Assembly: GCF_003058265.1 (NCBI RefSeq)
Contig: NZ_QBUK01000001.1
Location: forward strand, 186,001-250,000
Direction: 5' to 3'
DNA: 64,000 bases
Source of the DNA: Flagellimonas amoyensis
Lineage (GTDB): Bacteria; Bacteroidota; Bacteroidia; Flavobacteriales; Flavobacteriaceae
Shown: piece by piece, positions 9,846-16,671 of the stretch
Position numbering within the stretch: the stretch's first letter is position 1
Layout: each line of letters opens with the position of its first letter
The notes under the pieces: generated by a model
Database searches by the model: none
The model's input: the letters and a program-made list of their open reading frames with translations, nothing else
Told to the model about the DNA's origin: nothing
Position numbers and translations under genes: made by a program

Positions 9846-10085
9846 ATGAAGAATTTGAAATTATTTACGGAGACTCTTAAGTCCAATGCTGTGCTCACTT
9901 CCAATCAGCAAAAAGAAATCAAGGGAGGATATTACACCAATTATGAGGATTGTGCAGTTGATTGCCAAAATGGAGGAGGAGGTACTGATCTTCCTCCTGG
10001 ACCTCATTACGGCAATCAACCACTTCCTGCTTCAGGTGGTTGTTGGGAAGAAAGGCCTGGTTATTGGAGCTGTAGGGATAGCTAG
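9846..10085 (+). CDS. Double-glycine leader peptide 1, four core cysteines
   Basis: A 79-residue precursor. The leader (residues 1-28) has a hydrophobic pattern followed by SNQQKEIKGG, the type cut by C39 peptidases after the double glycine (Gly27-Gly28). The predicted mature part of 51 residues is glycine- and proline-rich with Cys36, Cys40, Cys66 and Cys76, consistent with two disulfides. ATG 9846 is chosen because it places the start 15 bases after the leader element, as in the other cassettes; an upstream extension of the frame would read through that element. Possible role: secreted bacteriocin or signalling peptide. This is inference from the leader and from the nearby exporter. Confidence 0.8.
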   Translation: MKNLKLFTETLKSNAVLTSNQQKEIKGGYYTNYEDCAVDCQNGGGGTDLPPGPHYGNQPLPASGGCWEERPGYWSCRDS

Positions 10086-10099
10086 TCTTTTTATTTGAT

Positions 10100-10130
10100 A
10101 ATAGCGGGTCTTTCAATAGGTCCCGCTATT
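10100..10130 (+). terminator. Hairpin after peptide gene 1
   Basis: AATAGCGGG (10100-10108) pairs with CCCGCTATT (10122-10130) around a 13-base loop. Only a short T stretch follows, so termination may be partial, allowing some readthrough into the nucleotidyltransferase gene. Confidence 0.6.
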
Positions 10131-10174
10131 TAAATTACTTAAGGTAACAAATCAAACTATGTTCAGTATTTTCT

Positions 10175-11488
10175 ATGGTTTTACAGCTAAAAGATACAAT
10201 AGGAGAAATTTTAGGAAGAACGATAGATGAAGCAATAGAAACCAAAACTATTTTTTTGGTAGGAAGTAGCACGCAATCAAATTTGAAGTCTTTTAAGGGT
10301 AAGCAGTCGGATGTCGACATACTAATTTTGAACAACTCATTGACTGGTCAAATAAGCAATGTCGATAATGGTCTGAGATATGATATTTCAATAATAAAGG
10401 ATGATATTATTGGTTTGTTGATCTCAGCTTTTCATGGAAATAAAACTGCGGGCAAGGTGTTTTCTTCTATGAATGCTTTCCAGATTATTGATGACAATGA
10501 TGGGAAAGGAGATGTATTTGCTTCTAATGTTAATAAACTATATAAAATATTCACTAATTCAAGCTTGCCCAATTTTATTGCGAACAGTATTTTTTTACAT
10601 AACATTAAAGTTAATTTGGATGACATTGCTGGGGAAAATGATATAGATTCACATTTCGCTCATCAGCGGTTTTCCAATCATTTATTGGATTATGTAGCTT
10701 CCCTAGTTTATCCTTTCCGAATAGAAGGTAAGTATAGGGGCAAAATTTTCAGACAAAACATCGAAGGATTTGACAGATTTTTGGAAGAAATAAAAGGGTC
10801 TTCACATGGTCATTTTTTGGCAACAAAATTCTTCAACCGTTTTGTGCCTATATTGGAATGTGAGTACTATGGTCTTGAATATTCTCTGGAACTTAAGAAA
10901 GAGATTGTTTCAGGTAATATTAAAAGCTTTTATTTTGGTTATGATAGCATAGTTTCTGAAAAAACAATATTGTTTTTGCCCGGAGAGGAATGGTCAAAGT
11001 ATTCTAATAAAAGAACATTTAAGCATACTGGTATTAGCAACATCGTTCCATGTCTATCTATAGAACAACATGATTTTTATATTCAAATCCTCACTACTGT
11101 ATCCAAACTTTTCTTTCCAAGTAAACTAAACGAAAGAAAAAATGCCCTCATCTTTATTTTCAAGCTATTTCACGGCAGTGGTTTAGGGGAGGGTATTAAT
11201 GGCACAATTCGAGCCGGTGTAGTCCTTAAGTCTGTAATTTCATTGTCTCAAACTAATCTAGAAGTAGATTCAATAAAGTTTAAGGATTGGTTGGATAATA
11301 CTGCAGTTTCATTTTCCAAAAATAAACCAAATAATACTATTGATGCTTCAATGGAAGAGTCGATACAAACCCTGACAAATTTTATTGATGGGTTTGAATC
11401 GCATAGGGAAAAGGAAATTATAGCAAGTTATAGCTTTTTTGGAATAATGAAAGCACTAAGAATTAGAATAGAAGATTTAGAATTCTAA
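10175..11488 (+). CDS. Nucleotidyltransferase-fold protein of unknown role
   Basis: A 437-residue soluble protein. Near the N terminus is the DNA polymerase beta-type nucleotidyltransferase signature: Gly30-Ser31, then SDVDILIL with Asp46 and Asp48. Asp70 in LRYDISII is a candidate third metal ligand. This fold transfers NMP groups to diverse acceptors, and also occurs in toxins, antitoxins and antibiotic-modifying enzymes. The remaining roughly 350 residues match nothing I recognise. The gene is strongly AT-rich and lies between peptide gene 1 and the VKOR fusion, in the same direction. Peptide modification, immunity and an unrelated cargo gene are all possible, and I cannot choose between them. 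Confidence 0.6.
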   Translation: MVLQLKDTIGEILGRTIDEAIETKTIFLVGSSTQSNLKSFKGKQSDVDILILNNSLTGQISNVDNGLRYDISIIKDDIIGLLISAFHGNKTAGKVFSSMNAFQIIDDNDGKGDVFASNVNKLYKIFTNSSLPNFIANSIFLHNIKVNLDDIAGENDIDSHFAHQRFSNHLLDYVASLVYPFRIEGKYRGKIFRQNIEGFDRFLEEIKGSSHGHFLATKFFNRFVPILECEYYGLEYSLELKKEIVSGNIKSFYFGYDSIVSEKTILFLPGEEWSKYSNKRTFKHTGISNIVPCLSIEQHDFYIQILTTVSKLFFPSKLNERKNALIFIFKLFHGSGLGEGINGTIRAGVVLKSVISLSQTNLEVDSIKFKDWLDNTAVSFSKNKPNNTIDASMEESIQTLTNFIDGFESHREKEIIASYSFFGIMKALRIRIEDLEF

Positions 11489-11627
11489 TCGATTCTACTT
11501 GTATAATGCGCTTGCATACTTAATTGTAAGATAACACCTATTAAAAAATTTATGTAAACACATATTTTTTGAAAGATTATTCTTATATTACCGTATCTCC
11601 CCCTAATTTTAAAACATATAGGCTTCA

Positions 11628-13208
11628 ATGGACAATTGTACATCCGTTACCAAGAATTTATTGGATAAACTTCAATTAGATTACACGACTCGATATCTAG
11701 AAGAAAATATTCTTTCGCACCCGGAACACCCCAGTTTGTTGGCGGTTTCGGATACTTTGGCAAAGTATCGTATAGAAAATCTTCCTGTCAAAGTGGATGG
11801 CCCAAAACTTAAGGAACTTCCACTACCTTGCATTGTACAGCTGTCTGACCATGGTGGTATGTTTCATGTTTTGACACATCATTCCACGTACGAATCCATT
11901 TTTTTGAATGATAAAGGGAAAAAAGTGGTCATTCCCAACAAGGAATTTTTGTCTAAATGGACTGGAGTTTGTCTTTTGGCCGAAACAACAGGGGATTCTG
12001 GAGAACCTGGTATCACAGAGAAGTTGGACGAAAGAAAAGCAAAGACCATTTTTAATGGAGTTGGAGTGTTGTTTATGTTGATTTGGGCAGTTTTCAGCTT
12101 TTTTAATTCCCAACGTACACCAGAAGTGAATCCATTTTTGGTCGGGGCATATACATTACTTAAATTATTGGGACTTGCCATGGGAACAATGTTGCTCTGG
12201 TATGAAGTGGACAAATACAATCCCACACTTCAAAGTTTCTGTTCTGGAGGAAAGAAGATAAATTGTGATTCAGTCCTGAATTCCAAATATGCAAAAATAC
12301 GCAATGCAAATTTGAGCCTTGGTCTAATCGGTTTTTCCTATTTCTTTGGCACCCTGGCCTTATTATTCGTTAGTGGTTTTCAGATTGCATCTTTGGCACC
12401 TTTGGCTTATCTGAGTTTTGCCGTCCTTCCAATGGTGGTTCTCTCCGCGTATTATCAAGGTGTGGTCATCAAGCAGTGGTGTAGGTTCTGTATCGTTGTG
12501 CAAGCGGTATTGCTTTTGGAGGCTTCAATCGTTTTCTTGGGTGGATTTCATTTAATCGGGTTGGAACCTACATCTATGCTCTTATTGATGGTTTTGCTCA
12601 CTATGCCCATCCCCATATGGAACTGGCTCAAACCATTGCTCGAAAAAGAAAAAGAGGCCAATCTGTATAAACGGGGACTCCAGAAGATAAAGAACAATCC
12701 AGATGTATTCTTGGGATTGTTGCAAAAAAGCCGAAAAATAAAGACCAGTATTGAAGGGTTGGGGATTACCTTAAAAAATGATGCTGCAAGATACGATGTA
12801 GTCAAAGTATGTAACCCCTATTGCGGACCTTGCGCGAATGTACACCCTCTGCTGGATGATTTGTTGCGGGAAGGCAAGATCAACTTACAGGTCCTTTTTA
12901 CGGCTTCCATTGATGAAGCCGATAGAAGGAACAAGCCTGTAAAACATTTCTTGGCCTTGAATGAAATGGATAAAGAACTGGCCCACAAAGCTATGGATAG
13001 CTGGTACCTGGCCAAGGACAAGAATTACGAGCAATTTGCCAAAGCGTATAAAATGAACGGAGAACTCCAACAGCAAGACCATAAAGTATCGGCCATGAAC
13101 GAATGGTGCATAGCAGAAAAAATAACACATACCCCTACCATCTTCATCAATGGATACGAGTTGCCCAAGGAATACAGTGTTGAAGACATTAAAGGAATTC
13201 TTGGTTGA
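11628..13208 (+). CDS. C39-like / VKOR / thioredoxin fusion membrane protein
   Basis: A 526-residue three-part protein. Residues 1-120 resemble the C39 domain of the neighbouring exporter: both contain LPLPCIV and then a segment of the type EFLS(K/R)W. On alignment the catalytic His and Asp are replaced, and only Cys4 may remain, so it is probably non-proteolytic and leader-binding. Residues 138-335 form a six-helix VKOR domain with loop cysteines Cys205/Cys213 and the CRFC active site (Cys285/Cys288). Residues 385-526 are a thioredoxin-like domain with CGPC (Cys399/Cys402) and a cis-proline-type THTPTIF. VKOR fusions form disulfide bonds outside the cytoplasm. Beside genes for cysteine-rich leader peptides, the likely job is oxidising those peptides. 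Confidence 0.88.
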   Translation: MDNCTSVTKNLLDKLQLDYTTRYLEENILSHPEHPSLLAVSDTLAKYRIENLPVKVDGPKLKELPLPCIVQLSDHGGMFHVLTHHSTYESIFLNDKGKKVVIPNKEFLSKWTGVCLLAETTGDSGEPGITEKLDERKAKTIFNGVGVLFMLIWAVFSFFNSQRTPEVNPFLVGAYTLLKLLGLAMGTMLLWYEVDKYNPTLQSFCSGGKKINCDSVLNSKYAKIRNANLSLGLIGFSYFFGTLALLFVSGFQIASLAPLAYLSFAVLPMVVLSAYYQGVVIKQWCRFCIVVQAVLLLEASIVFLGGFHLIGLEPTSMLLLMVLLTMPIPIWNWLKPLLEKEKEANLYKRGLQKIKNNPDVFLGLLQKSRKIKTSIEGLGITLKNDAARYDVVKVCNPYCGPCANVHPLLDDLLREGKINLQVLFTASIDEADRRNKPVKHFLALNEMDKELAHKAMDSWYLAKDKNYEQFAKAYKMNGELQQQDHKVSAMNEWCIAEKITHTPTIFINGYELPKEYSVEDIKGILG

Positions 13209-13212
13209 AAAA

Positions 13213-13237
13213 GGCCCAAGAAATTGCTTCTTGGGCC
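13213..13237 (+). terminator. Hairpin after VKOR fusion gene
   Basis: GGCCCAAGAA (13213-13222), loop ATTGC, TTCTTGGGCC (13228-13237): a perfect ten-base-pair stem just after the stop codon. No T run follows on the plus strand, so it may be a weak terminator or a transcript-end stabiliser. Confidence 0.45.
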
Positions 13238-13247
13238 ATGAACAAAA

Positions 13248-13310
13248 TTGCTTTCGCGGAGCATGGACCAAAACCTTGATGGTCCCTAAATGTTCAAGGC
13301 AAAGTTAATT
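13248..13310 (+). promoter_or_regulatory. Leader element copy 2, possible pseudoknot RNA
   Basis: Same element, ending 15 bases before peptide gene 2. Stem 1 is GACCA (13266-13270) with TGGTC (13280-13284), an A-U pair where copies 1, 3 and 4 have G-C. Stem 2 is CCTTGA (13274-13279) with TCAAGG (13294-13299), fully Watson-Crick. Linker lengths match copy 1. It follows the VKOR hairpin directly. Confidence 0.7.
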
Positions 13311-13325
13311 TTAATTTGTGTTTTT

Positions 13326-13535
13326 ATGAAAAAAACAAGTTTGACATTGCTGAATTTGGATGCTAGTGATTTGCTTCAAAGAGAGCAACTCAAGACAGTC
13401 TTGGGTGGTGCCGGTGGCAAATATACCTGTGAGGAAATCTGGGCTATTCCGTTATGTTGTCACCCAAATTGGACCTCGGTTTGCGGATTTACTCCACCAG
13501 GAGCCATGTGCAACAACGGGGTTTGCATTATGTAG
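13326..13535 (+). CDS. Double-glycine leader peptide 2, six core cysteines
   Basis: A 69-residue precursor whose leader ends REQLKTVLGG (Gly27-Gly28). The mature part of 41 residues holds six cysteines: Cys35, Cys44-Cys45, Cys53, Cys62 and Cys67, spaced C-x8-CC-x7-C-x8-C-x4-C. Peptide 4 has the same order with different loop lengths, suggesting a shared disulfide fold. ATG 13326 is preferred to an earlier in-frame start that would lie inside the leader element. The gene is a single-gene cassette with a leader element in front and a strong hairpin behind. It is probably a substrate of the C39 exporter. Confidence 0.82.
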   Translation: MKKTSLTLLNLDASDLLQREQLKTVLGGAGGKYTCEEIWAIPLCCHPNWTSVCGFTPPGAMCNNGVCIM

Positions 13536-13540
13536 AAATA

Positions 13541-13575
13541 AAATAACCCAAGGAGCTATGCTCCTTGGGTTATTT
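13541..13575 (+). terminator. Strong hairpin terminator after peptide gene 2
   Basis: A sixteen-base-pair perfect stem (13541-13556 with 13560-13575) with a three-base loop. The A/T-rich stem base supplies the short T run. Confidence 0.8.
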
Positions 13576-13626
13576 ATAGTTGGACAATTAACCTTTATTG
13601 GCAACAATAAGAGGAAGATGAAAAAA

Positions 13627-13690
13627 TTGCTTTCGCGAAGCATGGACCGAAACCTTGACGGTCTCTAAACGTTCAGGGGCAAAGTTAATT
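13627..13690 (+). promoter_or_regulatory. Leader element copy 3, possible pseudoknot RNA
   Basis: Same element, ending 17 bases before peptide gene 3. Stem 1 is GACCG (13645-13649) with CGGTC (13659-13663), fully Watson-Crick. Stem 2 is CCTTGA (13653-13658) with TCAGGG (13673-13678), one G-U pair. The nine-base linker TCTAAACGT is A/U-rich like the others. Confidence 0.7.
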
Positions 13691-13707
13691 CTAATGATTT
13701 TTTTACT

Positions 13708-13887
13708 ATGAGAAAATTGAGTTTTGAATCGGATCAACTTCTTGGCAGGGAACAATTGAAGACGGTGAAAGGTGGTGCCCACATACCATGTGACGAACAC
13801 TATGATTGTCCTGCCGGACAAGGTTGCTGTTTTGATGTGGGATTATGTTTTATTGATTCTTACATCGAAGAACGTTGTAATAATTAG
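13708..13887 (+). CDS. Double-glycine leader peptide 3, six core cysteines
   Basis: A 59-residue gene short enough to be missed by length filters. The start MRKLSF is 17 bases after leader element copy 3 and the frame ends at TAG 13885-13887. The leader ends REQLKTVKGG (Gly22-Gly23), nearly identical to peptide 2. The mature part of 36 residues has Cys28, Cys34, Cys40-Cys41, Cys47 and Cys57 (C-x5-C-x5-CC-x5-C-x9-C). This is the cysteine order of inhibitor cystine-knot peptides, although the CC-to-C5 loop is a little longer than usual. Two tandem features, the same leader element and a terminator, support it as a real gene. Confidence 0.82.
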   Translation: MRKLSFESDQLLGREQLKTVKGGAHIPCDEHYDCPAGQGCCFDVGLCFIDSYIEERCNN

Positions 13888-13896
13888 GAATTTTAG

Positions 13897-13928
13897 ATAA
13901 AGGGCTGATTGCGACATCAACCCTTTAT
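13897..13928 (+). terminator. Hairpin after peptide gene 3
   Basis: ATAAAGGG (13897-13904) pairs with CCCTTTAT (13921-13928), extended inside by TGAT/ATCA, followed by a T-rich stretch. Confidence 0.65.
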
Positions 13929-14066
13929 TCTTTGGTTTATAGTTCTAAATATCACTGGTCATTTTTTTGAACAGAAATATATTGGTCAAAGAATGCTTAG
14001 TTGAGGATTCTAATGCAGTACTTGAATGAAGAAGTCCAAGTAAGAGACTCAGGACCATAAATGATA

Positions 14067-14130
14067 CTGCTTTCGCGGAGGATGGGCTGAATCCTTGACG
14101 GTCTTTAAATGTTCAAGGTAAAGATTAATT
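14067..14130 (+). promoter_or_regulatory. Leader element copy 4, possible pseudoknot RNA
   Basis: The most diverged copy, ending 19 bases before peptide gene 4. Stem 1 is GGCTG (14085-14089) with CGGTC (14099-14103), kept by two G-U pairs despite two substitutions. Stem 2 is CCTTGA (14093-14098) with TCAAGG (14113-14118). The 5' hairpin has one mismatch here. Linkers are again 3, 0 and 9 bases. Confidence 0.65.
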
Positions 14131-14149
14131 CTAAAATATCACTTTTACT

Positions 14150-14359
14150 ATGAATAAACTAAATTTAAACATTGGGATGATTTTAAGTCGGGGTCAACAG
14201 AAATCAATTTATGGAGGAGGGCCGTATGATGAACCGTGTAATCAATATTGGCATACTTGCTGTACTTCAAATGATGAATGTATGGACCCTACGACTGAAG
14301 CTCCTGATGATGGTTCATATTCTGTTTGTGAGGGGAACTATTGTGTATCATATAATTAA
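14150..14359 (+). CDS. Double-glycine leader peptide 4, six core cysteines
   Basis: A 69-residue precursor with leader ending RGQQKSIYGG (Gly22-Gly23, then a third glycine). The acidic mature part of about 46 residues has Cys30, Cys37-Cys38, Cys44, Cys60 and Cys65 (C-x6-CC-x5-C-x15-C-x4-C), the same order as peptide 2. It lies immediately before the exporter gene but is separated from it by a terminator hairpin. The leader is more diverged than those of peptides 2 and 3, matching its more diverged upstream element, so the cassettes have probably diverged as units. Confidence 0.82.
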   Translation: MNKLNLNIGMILSRGQQKSIYGGGPYDEPCNQYWHTCCTSNDECMDPTTEAPDDGSYSVCEGNYCVSYN

Positions 14360-14405
14360 GATTTTACTATTCTTGATTTATGGAGCCATTTTTTTCATTA
14401 ATGAT

Positions 14406-14440
14406 GAACCTCGATTGTTAATTTGTCGAGGTTCGCTTTT
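14406..14440 (+). terminator. Hairpin terminator between peptide 4 and exporter
   Basis: GAACCTCGA (14406-14414) pairs with TCGAGGTTC (14426-14434), followed by GCTTTT. The exporter starts at 14452, so its message comes from readthrough or from a promoter I cannot see. Confidence 0.7.
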
Positions 14441-14451
14441 CCCAATTCACC

Positions 14452-16668
14452 GTGTCTTATAATTTAAAAAGTGAAAAGTCTTTTCCATTCTATAAACAGC
14501 CGGATGCAAAAGACTGTGGCCCTACTTGTCTGCGCATTATTGCCAAACATTATGGCAAGCTGATTTCATTGCAGGAGATCAGGGAAATCTCTGAGACCAC
14601 AAGGGAGGGAAGTAACTTGCTCAAGCTCAGTGATGCCGCTGAGGCCGTTGGGTTCAAATCCATTGGTGTAAAGATTGACTATGACCAGTTAACGGAAGTT
14701 CCGTTACCCTGTATCGTACACTGGAACAAGAACCATTTTGTAGTGGTCTATGCCATTAAAAGGGATATCATCTATATTTCAGATCCCTCCTATGGACTTA
14801 TCACCTACACCAAAGAAGAGTTTCTGTCCCGTTGGATCGGCAACAATGCCACAGAACAGACCAAAGAGGGCATTGCCCTGCTGTTGGAGGTCACCCCAAA
14901 GTTCCATAAACTGCATTGGGAGAGTACGGACAAAAAATCGTTGCGTTTCCTGTTCCAATATCTGTTCAAGTACAAGAGTCTGTTGGCCCAATTGTGTATT
15001 GGACTTTTTGTTGGGAGCCTGTTACAGCTCATCTTCCCCTTCCTGACACAGAGCATTGTGGATGTCGGGATCCAGAACCGGGACGTCAATTTTATCTATG
15101 TGGTACTGGCCGCACAGGTGATGCTCTTTTTGGGCAGGACCAGTGTTGAGGTTTTCCGTAGTTGGATCCTGCTGCACCTTAGTACCCGTATCAACATATC
15201 CCTTGTCTCCGATTTCTTTATCAAGTTGATGGCGCTGCCCATCGCCTATTTTGACACCCGCATGACAGGGGACATCATGCAACGCATCAATGACCATAAC
15301 CGGATAGAGAGCCTTTTGACGGGCTCTACACTGAGTACGTTGTTCTCCATGTTCAACTTAGTGGTCTTCGGGGCGGTGTTGATCTATTACAGTCCTTCCA
15401 TCTTTGGAATATTTGCCGTTGGCAGTATACTGTACATTCTTTGGATCACCTACTTCCTGAAAAGACGAAAGGAACTGGACTATAAGCGGTTTTCCCAATT
15501 GAGCCAGGAACAGAGCACGGTCATAGAGCTTGTCAACGGCATGCAGGAAATAAAGATGCACAATGCGGAAAGACAAAAGCGCTGGAAATGGGAGTTTGTA
15601 CAGGCCCGCTTGTTCAAGGTTTCCATCCAAAGCTTGAAATTGGAACAGACCCAGGGTGTGGGCTCCTCGGTCATCAACGAACTCAAGAACATCATCATCA
15701 CTTTTACCTCAGCAGTTTTGGTCATTGAAGGGAACATCACCTTGGGGATGATGCTCTCCATCCAGTACATCATTGGACAGCTCAACTCCCCTATCGGACA
15801 AATGGTTGGGTTTATCCGTTCCTATCAAGATGCGAAGATTAGTATGGAACGCTTGGCCGAGATCCACGAAAAGAAAGACGAGGAGGACAGGGAAAAACAA
15901 TTGATCAAAACGATCAAGCCCAACCAGGACATCAAACTGAAAAAAGTATCCTTCCGTTATCTGGGCAGTGATGAAAATGTAATCGAGGATCTGAACATGA
16001 CCATTCCGGCCAACAAAGTGACGGCGATAGTGGGGGCCAGTGGTAGTGGCAAGACCACCTTGATGAAACTGTTGCTGAAGTTTTATGTGCCCAACAAAGG
16101 GAATATCCGGTACGGGGAACACTATCTGGAAAGTGTCTCGCATAAGGCATGGCGGGACCATTGCGGGACAGTGATGCAAGAAGGATATGTTTTCAATGAC
16201 ACCATCGCCTATAATATTGCCGTGGGCGAGGATACCATCAATCAGGAACGCTTGATCAGAGCCACAAAAATTGCCAACATCCATGATTTTATCCAATCTC
16301 TCCCCTTGGGCTTCAACACCAAGATAGGGAACGAAGGTGTCGGTATAAGTACAGGGCAGAAGCAACGACTTTTTATAGCCCGTGCGGTTTACAAAGACCC
16401 ACAACTATTGTGCTTTGATGAGGCGACCTCTGCGTTGGATGCCAAAAATGAACGGGTCATCATGGAAAATCTGGATAACTTTTTCAAAAACAGGACGGTC
16501 ATCATCATTGCCCACAGGTTGAGTACAGTGAAACATGCAGACCAGATTGTGGTAATGGAAGAGGGAAGGATAAAGGAGTCAGGGACGCATCAAGAGCTGT
16601 TACAACTCAATGGGGCATACTATAATTTGGTAAGCAATCAATTGGAGCTTGAAAGACTGAACAATTAA
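14452..16668 (+). CDS. C39 peptidase-containing ABC exporter (PCAT)
   Basis: A 738-residue protein that both cuts double-glycine leaders and pumps the mature peptide across the inner membrane. Residues 1-130 are the C39 peptidase: Gln16, Cys22 in DAKDCGPTC, His95 in NHFVVV and Asp111 in SDPSYG. Six transmembrane helices follow at about 160-440. The ATPase domain has Walker A GASGSGKTT (about 527-535), an unusual signature STGQKQR in place of SGGQ, Walker B LLCFDEATSALD (about 652-663) and the H-loop in IIAHRLST. The start is GTG 14452, since no ATG fits and the peptidase motif begins soon after. The HlyD-like partner follows after three bases. Confidence 0.95.
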   Translation: MSYNLKSEKSFPFYKQPDAKDCGPTCLRIIAKHYGKLISLQEIREISETTREGSNLLKLSDAAEAVGFKSIGVKIDYDQLTEVPLPCIVHWNKNHFVVVYAIKRDIIYISDPSYGLITYTKEEFLSRWIGNNATEQTKEGIALLLEVTPKFHKLHWESTDKKSLRFLFQYLFKYKSLLAQLCIGLFVGSLLQLIFPFLTQSIVDVGIQNRDVNFIYVVLAAQVMLFLGRTSVEVFRSWILLHLSTRINISLVSDFFIKLMALPIAYFDTRMTGDIMQRINDHNRIESLLTGSTLSTLFSMFNLVVFGAVLIYYSPSIFGIFAVGSILYILWITYFLKRRKELDYKRFSQLSQEQSTVIELVNGMQEIKMHNAERQKRWKWEFVQARLFKVSIQSLKLEQTQGVGSSVINELKNIIITFTSAVLVIEGNITLGMMLSIQYIIGQLNSPIGQMVGFIRSYQDAKISMERLAEIHEKKDEEDREKQLIKTIKPNQDIKLKKVSFRYLGSDENVIEDLNMTIPANKVTAIVGASGSGKTTLMKLLLKFYVPNKGNIRYGEHYLESVSHKAWRDHCGTVMQEGYVFNDTIAYNIAVGEDTINQERLIRATKIANIHDFIQSLPLGFNTKIGNEGVGISTGQKQRLFIARAVYKDPQLLCFDEATSALDAKNERVIMENLDNFFKNRTVIIIAHRLSTVKHADQIVVMEEGRIKESGTHQELLQLNGAYYNLVSNQLELERLNN

Positions 16669-16671
16669 GAT

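Noticed and set aside
13681..13688. CAAAGTTA in the leader elements read on the minus strand as TAACTTTG promoter box
   Set aside because: It occurs in copies 2 and 3 but is broken in copies 1 and 4, and would direct transcription away from the peptide gene.
9719..13821. Antisense reading frames over leader element copies 1 and 3 encode similar peptides (VKVSVHASRKQ)
   Set aside because: The similarity is a by-product of the conserved 64-base element read on the other strand. The frames do not extend consistently in copies 2 and 4 and have no start signals.
9767..14130. CRISPR array
   Set aside because: Copies are spaced irregularly by hundreds to thousands of bases, each in front of a gene, and no cas gene is present.
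14648..14662. GGTTCAAATCC resembling a tRNA T-arm
   Set aside because: It lies inside the exporter coding sequence (VGFKSI) with no acceptor or anticodon stems around it.
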